Shown piece after piece: positions 17,297-25,696 of a stretch of DNA of 59,036 nucleotides; the stretch's first letter is position 1, and each line of letters opens with the position of its first letter. Made by a program: the position numbers and the translations under genes. The notes beneath the pieces are model-generated. The model searched no databases. It worked only from the letters and a program-made list of their open reading frames with translations, and was not told where the DNA came from. Source of the DNA: Bacilli bacterium (lineage in GTDB: Bacteria; Bacillota_I; Bacilli_A; RF39; UBA660); NCBI GenBank assembly GCA_028708945.1, contig JAQVXV010000002.1, forward strand, positions 54,284 to 113,319. The letters are read 5' to 3'.

Positions 17297-18670
17297 CTAA
17301 AATTCACAGTTATTTGGAGTTCTAGGGAAAGGTATAACATCACGAATATTATCGACACCTGTTAAGTATATCAATAATCGTTCAAAGCCCATACCGAATC
17401 CACTATGTTTACAACCACCAAATTTTCTTAAATTAATGTACCAGTATAAATCATCGTATTTCATATTTAATTCATTCATTCTAGACATTAATTCTTCATA
17501 TCTTTCTTCTCTTTGACTGCCACCCATCAATTCACCAGCACCAGGTACTAATAAATCAACTGCTGCAACCGTTTTATTATCTTCGTTTAAGCGCATATAA
17601 AATGCTTTTATATCCTTAGGCCAATCTTTAACAAATACAGGAGAATTAAAGTGATTCGTTAAATATTTTTCATGTTCTGTCGATAAATCTTCTCCATATT
17701 CTGGGTTATTTTCAAAAATTTCTTTTGATTCTTTTAATATTTTAATTGCTTCTTCGTGTGTAATTACTACTGATTTAGAATTTAACACATGATTTAATTT
17801 ATCTAAAAGACCATTTTCAACAAATTTATCGAAAAATTTCATCTCTTCTTTAGCATTTTTTAATACATAATTAATTATGTATTTAAGCATATCTTCTTCT
17901 ACTTTGATAAGACCATCTAAATCACAGAATGCTATTTCTGGTTCGATCATCCAAAATTCAGAAGCATGTGTTTTTGTATTTGAATTTTCTGCTCTGAAAG
18001 TTGGTCCAAAAGTATATATCTTTTTATATGATAAAGCATAAGCTTCACCTTCTAATTGACCAGTTACTGTCAAACCCACTTTTTTGCCATAAAAGTCTTT
18101 ATCGTATTCAACTTTACCACTTTTAGCGATCTTTTCTAAATCTAAAGTCGTAACTTGAAACATTTCTCCAGCACCTTCACCATCATTGCCAGTAATTATT
18201 GGAGTATGTACATAAACATAACCATTTTCTTGGAAATATGAATGAATTGCCATTGCTGTTTTACTTCTCACTTTAAAAATCGCTTGAAATAAATTTGTCC
18301 TAGGTCTTAAATAAGCTTGTTCTCTTAAGAATTCCCTTGTATGTCTTTTCGGTTGAATTGGATAATCCAAAGGACAATCGCCTTCTAAAATTATTTCTTT
18401 TACCTCTATTTCAAATTCTTGTTCTTGGCGCATTGATTCAATAACATTTCCTTTTACTGTTATAGCACTTCCTATATGAAGTTTAGAAATATTTTCATAA
18501 TCTTCTAATTTATCATTATAGATTAATTGAACACTTTTAAAGAAAGTACCATCAAAAAAGTCAATAAAACCAATCTCCTTTTGTTTGCGGTGATTTCTTA
18601 TCCATCCTTGTAACGTGACTTCTTTATTCATATATTCTTTATAATTTAAATATAGTTCTTTTAAATCCAT
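17297..18670 (-). CDS. asnS: Asparagine--tRNA ligase
   Basis: A class IIb synthetase of 457 residues charging tRNA-Asn directly. The OB-fold N-domain (VTLQGWIRNHRKQKEIGF), the motif 2 region FRAENSNTKTHASEFWM and the motif 3 GFGMGFERL are all present. HASEFWMIEPE is typical of AsnRS. This is the enzyme whose substrate the upstream T-box reads. It lies three bases from gatB and has an AGGTGA site. Confidence 0.96.
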   Translation of the reverse strand: MDLKELYLNYKEYMNKEVTLQGWIRNHRKQKEIGFIDFFDGTFFKSVQLIYNDKLEDYENISKLHIGSAITVKGNVIESMRQEQEFEIEVKEIILEGDCPLDYPIQPKRHTREFLREQAYLRPRTNLFQAIFKVRSKTAMAIHSYFQENGYVYVHTPIITGNDGEGAGEMFQVTTLDLEKIAKSGKVEYDKDFYGKKVGLTVTGQLEGEAYALSYKKIYTFGPTFRAENSNTKTHASEFWMIEPEIAFCDLDGLIKVEEDMLKYIINYVLKNAKEEMKFFDKFVENGLLDKLNHVLNSKSVVITHEEAIKILKESKEIFENNPEYGEDLSTEHEKYLTNHFNSPVFVKDWPKDIKAFYMRLNEDNKTVAAVDLLVPGAGELMGGSQREERYEELMSRMNELNMKYDDLYWYINLRKFGGCKHSGFGMGFERLLIYLTGVDNIRDVIPFPRTPNNCEF

Positions 18671-18673
18671 AGT

Positions 18674-20098
18674 TCACCTTTTATCTATTTCTTCTTTTAT
18701 TATTTGTGCTGTTAAAGAAGGATTAGCTTGACCTCTAGTACGCTTCATTACTTGACCAACGAAGAAGTCAAAAACATTTTTCCCTTTTCTATAATCTTCA
18801 ATTAAATGTAAGTTACCTTCTAATATTTCAACAACCATTGCTCTTATTTGAGCATCATCATCGATTTGTTTAATTCCTAATTCATCTACAATATCTTTTG
18901 GTTCTTTATCTTCTTCTAATATTTTAATGAATACATCTTTACTTTGTTTTGAAGATATTTTACCATTATCTACTAGTTCAATTAGCTCAAATAAACGTTT
19001 TGGCGTTAAAGAAATATCAGAAACATTCTTATCGATTTTGTTTAAATAACCAGTTACATTAGTAGTTAACCAATTTGATACTGATTTAGGATTTGCCCCC
19101 AATATAATAGTTTCTTCAAAAAAATCAGCAATTTCTTTATCTTTTACTAACACTATAGCATCATATTTGCTTATTTCATATTCATTCATATAAATTTGAG
19201 TTCTTTCAAACTGTAATTTTGGAATTGAATCTTTAACTTCTTTTTTTAATTCCTCTGTAATTATAAAAGGAGGAATGTTAGGTTCAATATAATACTTATA
19301 GTCTAATCCATCTACTTTTTCACGCATTCTATAAGTTTTCATATCAGTATCATCGTATCTTCTTGTCTCTTGTATAACTTTAGATCCTGAGTCTAAGATT
19401 TGTGTTTGTCTTTCAATCTCATATTGAATTGCTTCTTTTACATTACTAAATGAGTTGATGTTTTTCATTTCTACTTTAGTTCCAAGTTCATTACTTCCAA
19501 CAGGTGCGAGCGAAACATTTACGTCACATCTCATTTGTCCTCTATCTGTTCTAGCTTCACTTACATCACAGTATAAGAATATCTTTCTTAAACTTTCTAA
19601 GAACGCTAAAGCTTCATCAGCACTGTGAATACATGGTTCAGTAACTGTTTCAAGTAAAGGAATACCAGCACGGTTATAATCAATTAAAGAAAATGTTGAA
19701 TAATGATCTAAACTAGCAGTATCTTCTTCTAAATGAATATCGTGAATGTGTATTCTTTTTACTACATCATCTACATATACATCTAAATAACCATTTATTC
19801 CAACCGGATCATGCATTTGAGTCAATTGAAATCCTTTTGGTAAATCAGGATAATAGTAATTTTTTCTATCAAAATACATCTTTGTTGGTAGTTCACAGTT
19901 TAATGCCATAGCCATTTTTAAAGCTTTTTTAACGCCTTCGTAATTTACAACTGGCATTGTTCCTGGGAACGCTAAATCAACTTCATTAATGTTTTCGTTT
20001 GCAGTAGATTCATATCTATTAGCAGCACTAGAAAACATTTTTGTATTTGTTTTTACTTCACAGTGAACTTCTAATCCAATCGTTACTTCATATTTCAC
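18674..20098 (-). CDS. gatB: Asp/Glu-tRNA amidotransferase subunit B
   Basis: The tRNA-binding and kinase subunit of GatCAB, 474 residues. The N-terminal GLEVHCEVKTNTKMFS and the DYNRAGIPLLETVTEP segments are diagnostic. The C-terminal YqeY-like tail ends in RTRGQANP...IIKEEI. It starts with GTG at 20096-20098, overlapping the gatA stop codon, with AAGGAGGG upstream. With AsnRS present, the complex is needed mainly to make Gln-tRNA from Glu-tRNA; this is inference. Confidence 0.96.
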   Translation of the reverse strand: MKYEVTIGLEVHCEVKTNTKMFSSAANRYESTANENINEVDLAFPGTMPVVNYEGVKKALKMAMALNCELPTKMYFDRKNYYYPDLPKGFQLTQMHDPVGINGYLDVYVDDVVKRIHIHDIHLEEDTASLDHYSTFSLIDYNRAGIPLLETVTEPCIHSADEALAFLESLRKIFLYCDVSEARTDRGQMRCDVNVSLAPVGSNELGTKVEMKNINSFSNVKEAIQYEIERQTQILDSGSKVIQETRRYDDTDMKTYRMREKVDGLDYKYYIEPNIPPFIITEELKKEVKDSIPKLQFERTQIYMNEYEISKYDAIVLVKDKEIADFFEETIILGANPKSVSNWLTTNVTGYLNKIDKNVSDISLTPKRLFELIELVDNGKISSKQSKDVFIKILEEDKEPKDIVDELGIKQIDDDAQIRAMVVEILEGNLHLIEDYRKGKNVFDFFVGQVMKRTRGQANPSLTAQIIKEEIDKR

Positions 20099-21576
20099 TA
20101 TTTATCCCTCCTTGCTAATTGACCTTTATAATTCATAGTACCTTCAATAGCATAAGCAATGTTTAACAACTTTAAGTCACTCTTTATTCCACTTGTTATA
20201 GATAAACCTATTGGCATCTTATTTACAAAGCCGCATGGGATTGTTATACTTGGAAAACCACCAAAATTGGCAATCGCCATATGATTTTCTAATAGTAAGT
20301 GACGATTTGATATTTTATCAATATTGTCTGATTTAAAAGAAGGTGCTGTACTTCCTGATGCTGGTAATATTAAAGCATCGTATTCTTTAAATAAAGAATT
20401 CATTTTGTCAACTATTAATCTTCTAATTCTAGAAGCATTTAAAAATAATTTTTCTTGATTTTCTTTTTGCAAAATATAATTTCCTATTACAAATCTTCTT
20501 TTAACTAACTCTGAAAAACCTTTAGTTCTAGCATCAAACATAATATCTTCAATACTTGTACCTTCACCACGAGGTCCATAGATAATACCTGTTAAATTAG
20601 AATTATTAGATGTTGCTTCTGCACATGAAATTGTAAAATAAATTGGAAAAACAGCTTTTAATATATCTTTGTCGAAACTTACTTCTGTAACTTCAAAACC
20701 AATTTTTTTTGCATTTTCAATTACCTCTTTAAAATTCTCAAATATTTCTTCTAATTCACTATCAGTTTCATCTTTATAATTATTTATATCTAACATTTCT
20801 TTAAAGTAAAATAATTTTTTTCCTTTTATATTACCATCAATGTTTTTATAAAATTCATTATTGTCTTCTAAAGATGTCATATCTTTAGGATCATAACCTT
20901 TAGTAGCATCTAATACAATGGCAACATCTTTAACACTCCTTGTAAAAATTCCCACATGATCTAAGGAACTTGCGAATGCAAATAGTCCAAAACGAGAAAT
21001 AAGGCCATAAGTAGGTTTATATCCAACTATTCCACCATAACTCGCCGGTTTTCTAACTGAGTCACCAGTATCACTACCAAGTGCGAAAGGTACTATTCCA
21101 AGGGCTACTGAAGCGGCTGATCCTGCTGATGAACCACCAATTATTTTATTATTATCCCAAGGATTTTTAACTGCTCCAGTGTGTCCTGTTGTACCAGACC
21201 CACCCATACCTAGTTCATCTAAAACTGTTTTACCAATCATAAGTGAACCTTTTAATTTTATTTTTTCTACTACAGTAGCATCAAAAAATGGAACATAATC
21301 TTTTAATATATTAGAAGAACCTGTCGATAAAACTCCTTTAGTTGAGAAGTTATCTTTGATTGCACAAGGAATACCTTTTAACATATTATCTTCTATATTA
21401 TCGATATTTTTTAATTGTTCAAAAGCATAATCTTCAGTTATTGTTACAAAAGAATTGTATTGTTCTTGATAATATTTAGATCTTTCAATACTTTCTATTA
21501 GCAACTCTTCATATGTTACTTTCTTATCCTTTATATCTTTGTTTATCTCTTCAATTGTTTTATTTAAAAATTCCAT
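20098..21576 (-). CDS. gatA: Asp/Glu-tRNA amidotransferase subunit A
   Basis: The amidase subunit that releases ammonia from Gln or Asn, 492 residues. The amidase signature is complete: the catalytic Lys in GIPCAIKDNF, the Gly/Ser-rich IIGGSSAGSAASVA, and GSDTGDSVRKPAS with the nucleophile Ser. The D-S in GDSVRKP is a small departure from the usual GGSIRxPA. The start overlaps the gatC stop by one base. Confidence 0.95.
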   Translation of the reverse strand: MEFLNKTIEEINKDIKDKKVTYEELLIESIERSKYYQEQYNSFVTITEDYAFEQLKNIDNIEDNMLKGIPCAIKDNFSTKGVLSTGSSNILKDYVPFFDATVVEKIKLKGSLMIGKTVLDELGMGGSGTTGHTGAVKNPWDNNKIIGGSSAGSAASVALGIVPFALGSDTGDSVRKPASYGGIVGYKPTYGLISRFGLFAFASSLDHVGIFTRSVKDVAIVLDATKGYDPKDMTSLEDNNEFYKNIDGNIKGKKLFYFKEMLDINNYKDETDSELEEIFENFKEVIENAKKIGFEVTEVSFDKDILKAVFPIYFTISCAEATSNNSNLTGIIYGPRGEGTSIEDIMFDARTKGFSELVKRRFVIGNYILQKENQEKLFLNASRIRRLIVDKMNSLFKEYDALILPASGSTAPSFKSDNIDKISNRHLLLENHMAIANFGGFPSITIPCGFVNKMPIGLSITSGIKSDLKLLNIAYAIEGTMNYKGQLARRDK

Positions 21577-21867
21577 CTAATCCACCACCTTTGGTACTTT
21601 AATTTCACGATTTTTAACAGAATCACAATTACTTAAAGCATCTTCAATTGAAATATTATTAACAGTTCCATCTTCTCTTAAAGTAACGTTTTCTTTTTCA
21701 AATGGAAAAGTCATTGGTTCTAAAGATTCAATATCTTTTATATTTCCAATTAGATCCATCTGTTTTAATAAAGTTTGAAATTCCTTAGATAATGTTTCAT
21801 ATTCACTATCTTCCATATCAAACATCAAATTATTAGCATATTTTTTTAATTGTTCTTTTGTTATCAT
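21577..21867 (-). CDS. gatC: Asp/Glu-tRNA amidotransferase subunit C
   Basis: The small assembly subunit that wraps around GatA, 96 residues. It opens with ITKEQLKKYANNLMFDM, which matches the GatC N-terminal helix, and has the LEPMTFPF and LREDG segments of the family. I place the start at ATG 21865-21867, just after AGGAGGATTTT; the longer open frame upstream runs toward the tRNA genes and has no ribosome binding site. It is the first protein gene of the T-box operon. Confidence 0.93.
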   Translation of the reverse strand: MITKEQLKKYANNLMFDMEDSEYETLSKEFQTLLKQMDLIGNIKDIESLEPMTFPFEKENVTLREDGTVNNISIEDALSNCDSVKNREIKVPKVVD

Positions 21868-21926
21868 AAAATCCTCCTTTATAACAAAATAAGTCTCCAT
21901 TCGTGGAAACTTATTTAAATACAATA

Positions 21927-22002
21927 TGGCGCCTGATGTAGGACTCGGACCTACGACCTAACGGTTAACAGCCGTTTGCTCTACCGACTGAGCTAATCAG
22001 GC
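21927..22002 (-). tRNA. tRNA-Asn (GTT), copy 3 of the array
   Basis: A 76-base cloverleaf with encoded CCA (21927-21929) and discriminator G. Acceptor GCCTGAT/ATCAGGC; D stem GCTC/GAGC; anticodon loop CTGTTAA with anticodon GTT; T stem GTAGG/CCTAC. The T loop reads TCCGAGT, so position 55 is C instead of the near-universal T. It is nearest to gatC in the operon. Confidence 0.96.
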
Positions 22003-22006
22003 AAAA

Positions 22007-22082
22007 TGGCGCTCAATGTAGGACTCGGACCTACGACCTAACGGTTAACAGCCGTTTGCTCTACCGACTGAGCTAATTGAGC
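22007..22082 (-). tRNA. tRNA-Asn (GTT), copy 2, variant acceptor stem
   Basis: Identical to its two neighbours except in the acceptor stem, which is GCTCAAT/ATTGAGC. Pairs 3-70, 4-69 and 5-68 are all changed and all still pair. Anticodon GTT, encoded CCA, discriminator G, and the same C55 in the T loop. Only four or five bases separate it from the flanking copies. Confidence 0.96.
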
Positions 22083-22087
22083 ATAAA

Positions 22088-22163
22088 TGGCGCCTGATGT
22101 AGGACTCGGACCTACGACCTAACGGTTAACAGCCGTTTGCTCTACCGACTGAGCTAATCAGGC
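22088..22163 (-). tRNA. tRNA-Asn (GTT), copy 1 of the array
   Basis: The first gene behind the T-box terminator. Same sequence as the copy at 21927-22002: acceptor GCCTGAT/ATCAGGC, anticodon GTT, encoded CCA, C55 in the T loop. About 30 bases separate it from the terminator T run, so it is transcribed only on T-box read-through unless a promoter is hidden there; I see none. Confidence 0.96.
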
Positions 22164-22194
22164 AAATTTTGCATGTAAATATGACCTTTACATT

Positions 22195-22442
22195 AAAAAA
22201 CAGTAACATCTTCCACTAAAGGGACGAATTACTGTTGTATCCGCGGTACCACCCATTTTATTATATATCACTATATAATCTCTTATGATATGTAACATGG
22301 TAACGGATTACAACCGATTCATCCTACTTATTTCGAACGAATGGCTCCGAAGTGTTATTCATAATAATCTTAACAGTTAGCTCTCACCATACCTAACTCG
22401 CTTATATCAGTATTATTATTACTTCTCTCCATCAAGGCCTAT
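22195..22442 (-). promoter_or_regulatory. T-box riboswitch, asparagine-specific
   Basis: A complete T-box leader on the minus strand. Stem I (about 22345-22430) has the conserved distal AAGCGAG...GGTGAGAGC elements and the AGTA/GAA loop-E pair. The lower helix GAAGT/ACTTC places the specifier codon AAC (Asn) at 22354-22356. The T-box core GGGTGGTACCGCGG is at 22241-22254, and CGTCCC (22221-22226) can pair with it in the antiterminator. The competing terminator is CAGTAA/TTACTG with a T run (22195-22235). Uncharged tRNA-Asn should favour read-through into the three tRNA genes and gatCAB-asnS-aspS. Confidence 0.94.
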
Positions 22443-22448
22443 GTATAA

Positions 22449-22477
22449 ATTATAGTGACTTTTTAAAAGTTTGTCAA
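22449..22477 (-). promoter_or_regulatory. Strong SigA promoter of the T-box operon
   Basis: A perfect TTGACA (22472-22477), a 17-base spacer and a perfect TATAAT (22449-22454) on the minus strand. Transcription should start near 22442, at the beginning of the T-box leader. Confidence 0.88.
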
Positions 22478-22486
22478 TATAATTAA

Positions 22487-23356
22487 CTAATTTTTTTCAA
22501 CTTCTTCTTTTATTATATTTAATTTACTAAGATAAGATTCTAAACCTTCAAAAGTAAACTCTCCAGAAACAATCGAATCATTTGATATTTCAAGAGTAGT
22601 TACAACATCTAAAGCTTTGTTTAATAAGATATCATCTACCTCTGATTTAAATAATATTTTTGTTAAAGCTATTTTATTACTTCCTACGTTTGTTACTATA
22701 ACATATGTATTATATTTACCTTGTTTTCCTTTAAATAGTAAATTATCTTTATTATTTACTGATTTTTCATAATCACTTGTAATTTCTATATCAGCATCTT
22801 TAATAACTTTATAAAAATCATCTTTATTTGTTTTAATATTACTATATTCCATTTCTTCTATTTGAACTGAAAATCCCCAATTTGATGTTTTATCTGAAAA
22901 AATAAGATTATCTTTCTTTTCATATGACCAATCATAAGGTATATCATATTTATAATTATCAATATATACAGTCTTCATAGTCTCTTCATTTACTATTAAA
23001 TTTACTTCTTCTTTATCTTTATTTATAATCAATAAAATATTTAGCACTAAAGACGCTAAAAAAAGTATTGCTAGTACAATAATTAAAGGGTTAAAATTAT
23101 TTTTCTTTATTATCATTTCAACATCTGAATCATTTTGATTCAATTTTGATTTGGGTTTTTCTATATCTTCATCAACTGATAACTCTTCTTTTACATCAGT
23201 AACTTCGTTATCTATTATTTTTTCTAAAACATTAGCTTCAACATTATCTGTTATTCCTAAAACTTCAACATTTTCTAATTTTTCATATTTATTTCCACAA
23301 ATACGGCAAAACTCTTCGCCTGTTATTATTGGTGTCCCGCATTTTTCACACTTCAT
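22487..23356 (-). CDS. Zinc-ribbon membrane protein of unknown function
   Basis: A 289-residue protein with an N-terminal zinc ribbon (C-x2-C at 3 and 6, then C-x2-C at 17 and 20), an acidic linker, one transmembrane helix (about 90-112) and an extracytoplasmic C-terminal domain of about 170 residues. Similar zinc_ribbon-TM proteins are common in Firmicutes and largely uncharacterised. It lies between spoIVA and the T-box promoter, with a good ribosome binding site (AGGTTTC) and no obvious terminator of its own. Confidence 0.8.
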   Translation of the reverse strand: MKCEKCGTPIITGEEFCRICGNKYEKLENVEVLGITDNVEANVLEKIIDNEVTDVKEELSVDEDIEKPKSKLNQNDSDVEMIIKKNNFNPLIIVLAILFLASLVLNILLIINKDKEEVNLIVNEETMKTVYIDNYKYDIPYDWSYEKKDNLIFSDKTSNWGFSVQIEEMEYSNIKTNKDDFYKVIKDADIEITSDYEKSVNNKDNLLFKGKQGKYNTYVIVTNVGSNKIALTKILFKSEVDDILLNKALDVVTTLEISNDSIVSGEFTFEGLESYLSKLNIIKEEVEKN

Positions 23357-23438
23357 ATGAAACCTCCATCTAGATATAATTATACAATACTCTTGTTTTT
23401 TGTCAATTTATGAAGGTCTTATATTTACACTTTTGAAT

Positions 23439-23463
23439 TAAAAAAACTCTATTTCTAGAGTTT
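23439..23463 (-). terminator. Terminator after spoIVA
   Basis: Minus strand: AAACTCTA, a GAAA loop and TAGAGTTT followed by Ts; the stem overlaps the spoIVA stop codon. Confidence 0.8.
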
Positions 23464-24931
23464 ATATTACAATTGCAATCATACTTGAAGAACCTTTATT
23501 TACTATCTTAGTTAAGGTTTGTTTTAGTTTGTATCTAATATTTTCTGGCATAATCGATAATTTAGCTTGAATTCCTTCTTTAACAATTGCATCTAAGCTT
23601 CTACCAAAAATTTCACTTTTCCAAATACTATTAGCTTCTTCACCTTCGACTAAGTAATTAATTAATTCTTTAGATTGAAGTTCAGATCCAATAATTGGTT
23701 CAAAGGTACTTTCAACATCGACTCTAATCATATGTATAGAAGGCGCTACTGCTTTTAGTTTTATTCCATATCTACTTCCTTGTCTAATAACTTCTGGTTT
23801 ATCTAGACGCATATCTTCAATTGTTGGTGATGCAACACCATATCCAGTTTGTTTAACCATTTTTAAAGCTGTTTTAACTTGATCGTATTCTCTTTTTGAT
23901 TCATTATAATCTTGGAATAATGATAATAAATCACTTTTATTTCTAATATCGATTCCAATTATTTCTTTTAACACTTGATTATACAATTCCCCTGGTGCTT
24001 GTAATGTAATAACAACCTCACCAGTCGATGAATCTACTTTAGATAAATAAGCTTTTGAAATATACTCGCAATCAGTAAAATGATCTGTAATATGTTCTAC
24101 ATCTCTTAATCTTTCAACTGATACAACACTTTCTTTAATTTTTTCAATATAAATCTTCTTTAACCAATTATTATGTGATAAACATGCTATCCATTCTGGC
24201 ATTTCGACAGTTACTTCTTCAATTGGAAATTCATATAAAGCTTCTCTTAAAATGTTATAAATATCTTTTTCAAGCATATTTTCAATACTGATTGGCATTA
24301 CTGGAACATTGTATTTTTCATTTAATGATTCTGCTAATCTCTCAGTTTCTGGCAACATTGGATGGGCTGAGTTAAGAAGGACTATAAAAGGTTTACCAAT
24401 TTCATTGAGTTCTTCAATTACTCTGTTTTCAGCCTCTAAATAATCATTTCTTGGAATCTCACCTATTGAACCATCAGTCGTTACTACAATTCCAATTGTC
24501 GAATGATCTTTTATAACTTTCTCAGTACCAATTTCGGCAGCCTCTACAAAAGGAATCGCCTCATCATACCACGGTGTTCTTACTAATCTTGGACCATTTT
24601 CGTCTTCATAACCTTTAGCACTTGGAATTACATATCCAACACAATCTACTAATCTAATGTTAGCATAAAAATTATCAATCTTTATTTTTGCACCATTACT
24701 AGGCACAAATTTTGGTTCCGTTGTCATAATAGTTTTGCCTTGAGCGCTTTGTGGTATCTCATCTAAAGCTCTTTTTTTCTCATACTCATCTTCAATATTA
24801 GGAACAACTAAATTTTCAATTACTTTTTTTATAAAAGTTGACTTACCAGTTCTTACAGCACCTACTACTCCTAAGTATATATCTCCACCGGTTCTTTCTG
24901 TAATACTTTTAATTATTTGTGTTTTTTCCAT
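23462..24931 (-). CDS. spoIVA: Stage IV sporulation protein A
   Basis: SpoIVA is the ATPase that polymerises on the forespore surface as the coat basement layer. At 489 residues it is close to the 492 of B. subtilis. Walker A GAVRTGKST puts the key lysine at position 30, as in the known protein. A GTPase-like core (IRLVDCVGY) and the conserved C-terminal domain follow. It recruits SpoVID, encoded at 2.7-3.3 kb. A SigE-like promoter is visible upstream (24958-24985). spoIVA lies in the same general neighbourhood as der, as in B. subtilis. Confidence 0.97.
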   Translation of the reverse strand: MEKTQIIKSITERTGGDIYLGVVGAVRTGKSTFIKKVIENLVVPNIEDEYEKKRALDEIPQSAQGKTIMTTEPKFVPSNGAKIKIDNFYANIRLVDCVGYVIPSAKGYEDENGPRLVRTPWYDEAIPFVEAAEIGTEKVIKDHSTIGIVVTTDGSIGEIPRNDYLEAENRVIEELNEIGKPFIVLLNSAHPMLPETERLAESLNEKYNVPVMPISIENMLEKDIYNILREALYEFPIEEVTVEMPEWIACLSHNNWLKKIYIEKIKESVVSVERLRDVEHITDHFTDCEYISKAYLSKVDSSTGEVVITLQAPGELYNQVLKEIIGIDIRNKSDLLSLFQDYNESKREYDQVKTALKMVKQTGYGVASPTIEDMRLDKPEVIRQGSRYGIKLKAVAPSIHMIRVDVESTFEPIIGSELQSKELINYLVEGEEANSIWKSEIFGRSLDAIVKEGIQAKLSIMPENIRYKLKQTLTKIVNKGSSSMIAIVI

Positions 24932-24957
24932 TTGATCCCTACTTTCTTGTTCAATTA

Positions 24958-24985
24958 AATATATGAGACACTACTTTATTTATTC
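24958..24985 (-). promoter_or_regulatory. Candidate SigE promoter for spoIVA
   Basis: Minus strand: GAATAA (24980-24985), a 14-base spacer and CATATATT (24958-24965). This is close to the mother-cell SigE pattern (ATA-rich -35, CATACAAT-like -10). spoIVA is SigE-driven in B. subtilis. There is no good SigA box nearby. Confidence 0.5.
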
Positions 24986-25033
24986 ACATAAAAAATATTT
25001 TTTTAAAAGTAAATTAATTTTTTAAATAGATAA

Positions 25034-25059
25034 TAAAAAAGACACTATTTGTGTCTTTT
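25034..25059 (-). terminator. Terminator after the ABC transporter operon
   Basis: Minus strand: AAAAGACAC, a five-base loop and GTGTCTTTT followed by Ts; it contains the ATPase stop codon. Confidence 0.8.
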
Positions 25060-25696
25060 AATTATTCACCCTGATTACCCTTTTATCATCAACTTTATAA
25101 ATAATATCAGTTAAATCATCTATATCTTCTTTTATATGTGATGAAAATATAATAAGTTTTCCTTCTTCTTTCAATTGTAATAATTTCTTTTTAACCTCTT
25201 TAACAATTTTTTCTTCTATACCATTAAATGGTTCATCTAATATTAAAACATCTGGGTTTTCCATGAACACTTGAACTAATGCAAGTTTTTGTTTAGTTCC
25301 TTGTGAATATTTATAATATTTTTTATCTTTTTCTTCAAAAATATTAAGTTCCTTCATTGTATTTTCAATTTCTGTTTTACCTACTTTTTTTTGTATATCT
25401 GCTAATAACTTTAGATTTTCATAACCCGTTAAATCATTTATAAAACTAGGTTTATCTATAACAGCTCTTGTATTTTTAGGAAATGTTTTCTTTTCGATAA
25501 TATTTTCCCCATCAAATATTATTTTTCCTTCAGTAGGAATATATAAAGCACATATCATTTTCATAAGCACTGATTTACCTGAACCATTTCTTCCAATAAT
25601 TCCATAAATATTTCCAGATTCGAATGTTAAATTAACATCTTCTAAAATTACATTATTTTTAAAAGATTTATATACATTTTTTATCTCTATTTTCAT
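25058..25696 (-). CDS. ABC transporter ATP-binding protein
   Basis: A 212-residue ATPase with Walker A GRNGSGKS, a signature reading YSQGTKQ (in place of LSGGQ, as in many ABC-2 exporters) and Walker B VLILDEPF. The start is the ATG at 25694-25696, overlapping the TGA of the permease gene as ATGA, with GAGAGGTG upstream; a GTG nine bases earlier is less likely. It ends the three-gene operon. The substrate is unknown; ABC-2 exporters of this kind often handle peptides or lipids. Confidence 0.9.
   Translation of the reverse strand: MKIEIKNVYKSFKNNVILEDVNLTFESGNIYGIIGRNGSGKSVLMKMICALYIPTEGKIIFDGENIIEKKTFPKNTRAVIDKPSFINDLTGYENLKLLADIQKKVGKTEIENTMKELNIFEEKDKKYYKYSQGTKQKLALVQVFMENPDVLILDEPFNGIEEKIVKEVKKKLLQLKEEGKLIIFSSHIKEDIDDLTDIIYKVDDKRVIRVNN

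Noticed and set aside
21927..22163. Near-identical direct repeats with 4-5 base gaps, which could look like a repeat array.
   Set aside because: Each unit folds as a complete tRNA-Asn with encoded CCA; the gaps are too short for CRISPR spacers.
22356..22362. A GAA triplet in the T-box specifier loop that could suggest a second (Glu) codon, as in the two-codon T-box of Clostridium acetobutylicum.
   Set aside because: The GAA is the conserved loop-E element facing AGTA and does not overlap AAC; the pairing places only AAC in the specifier position.
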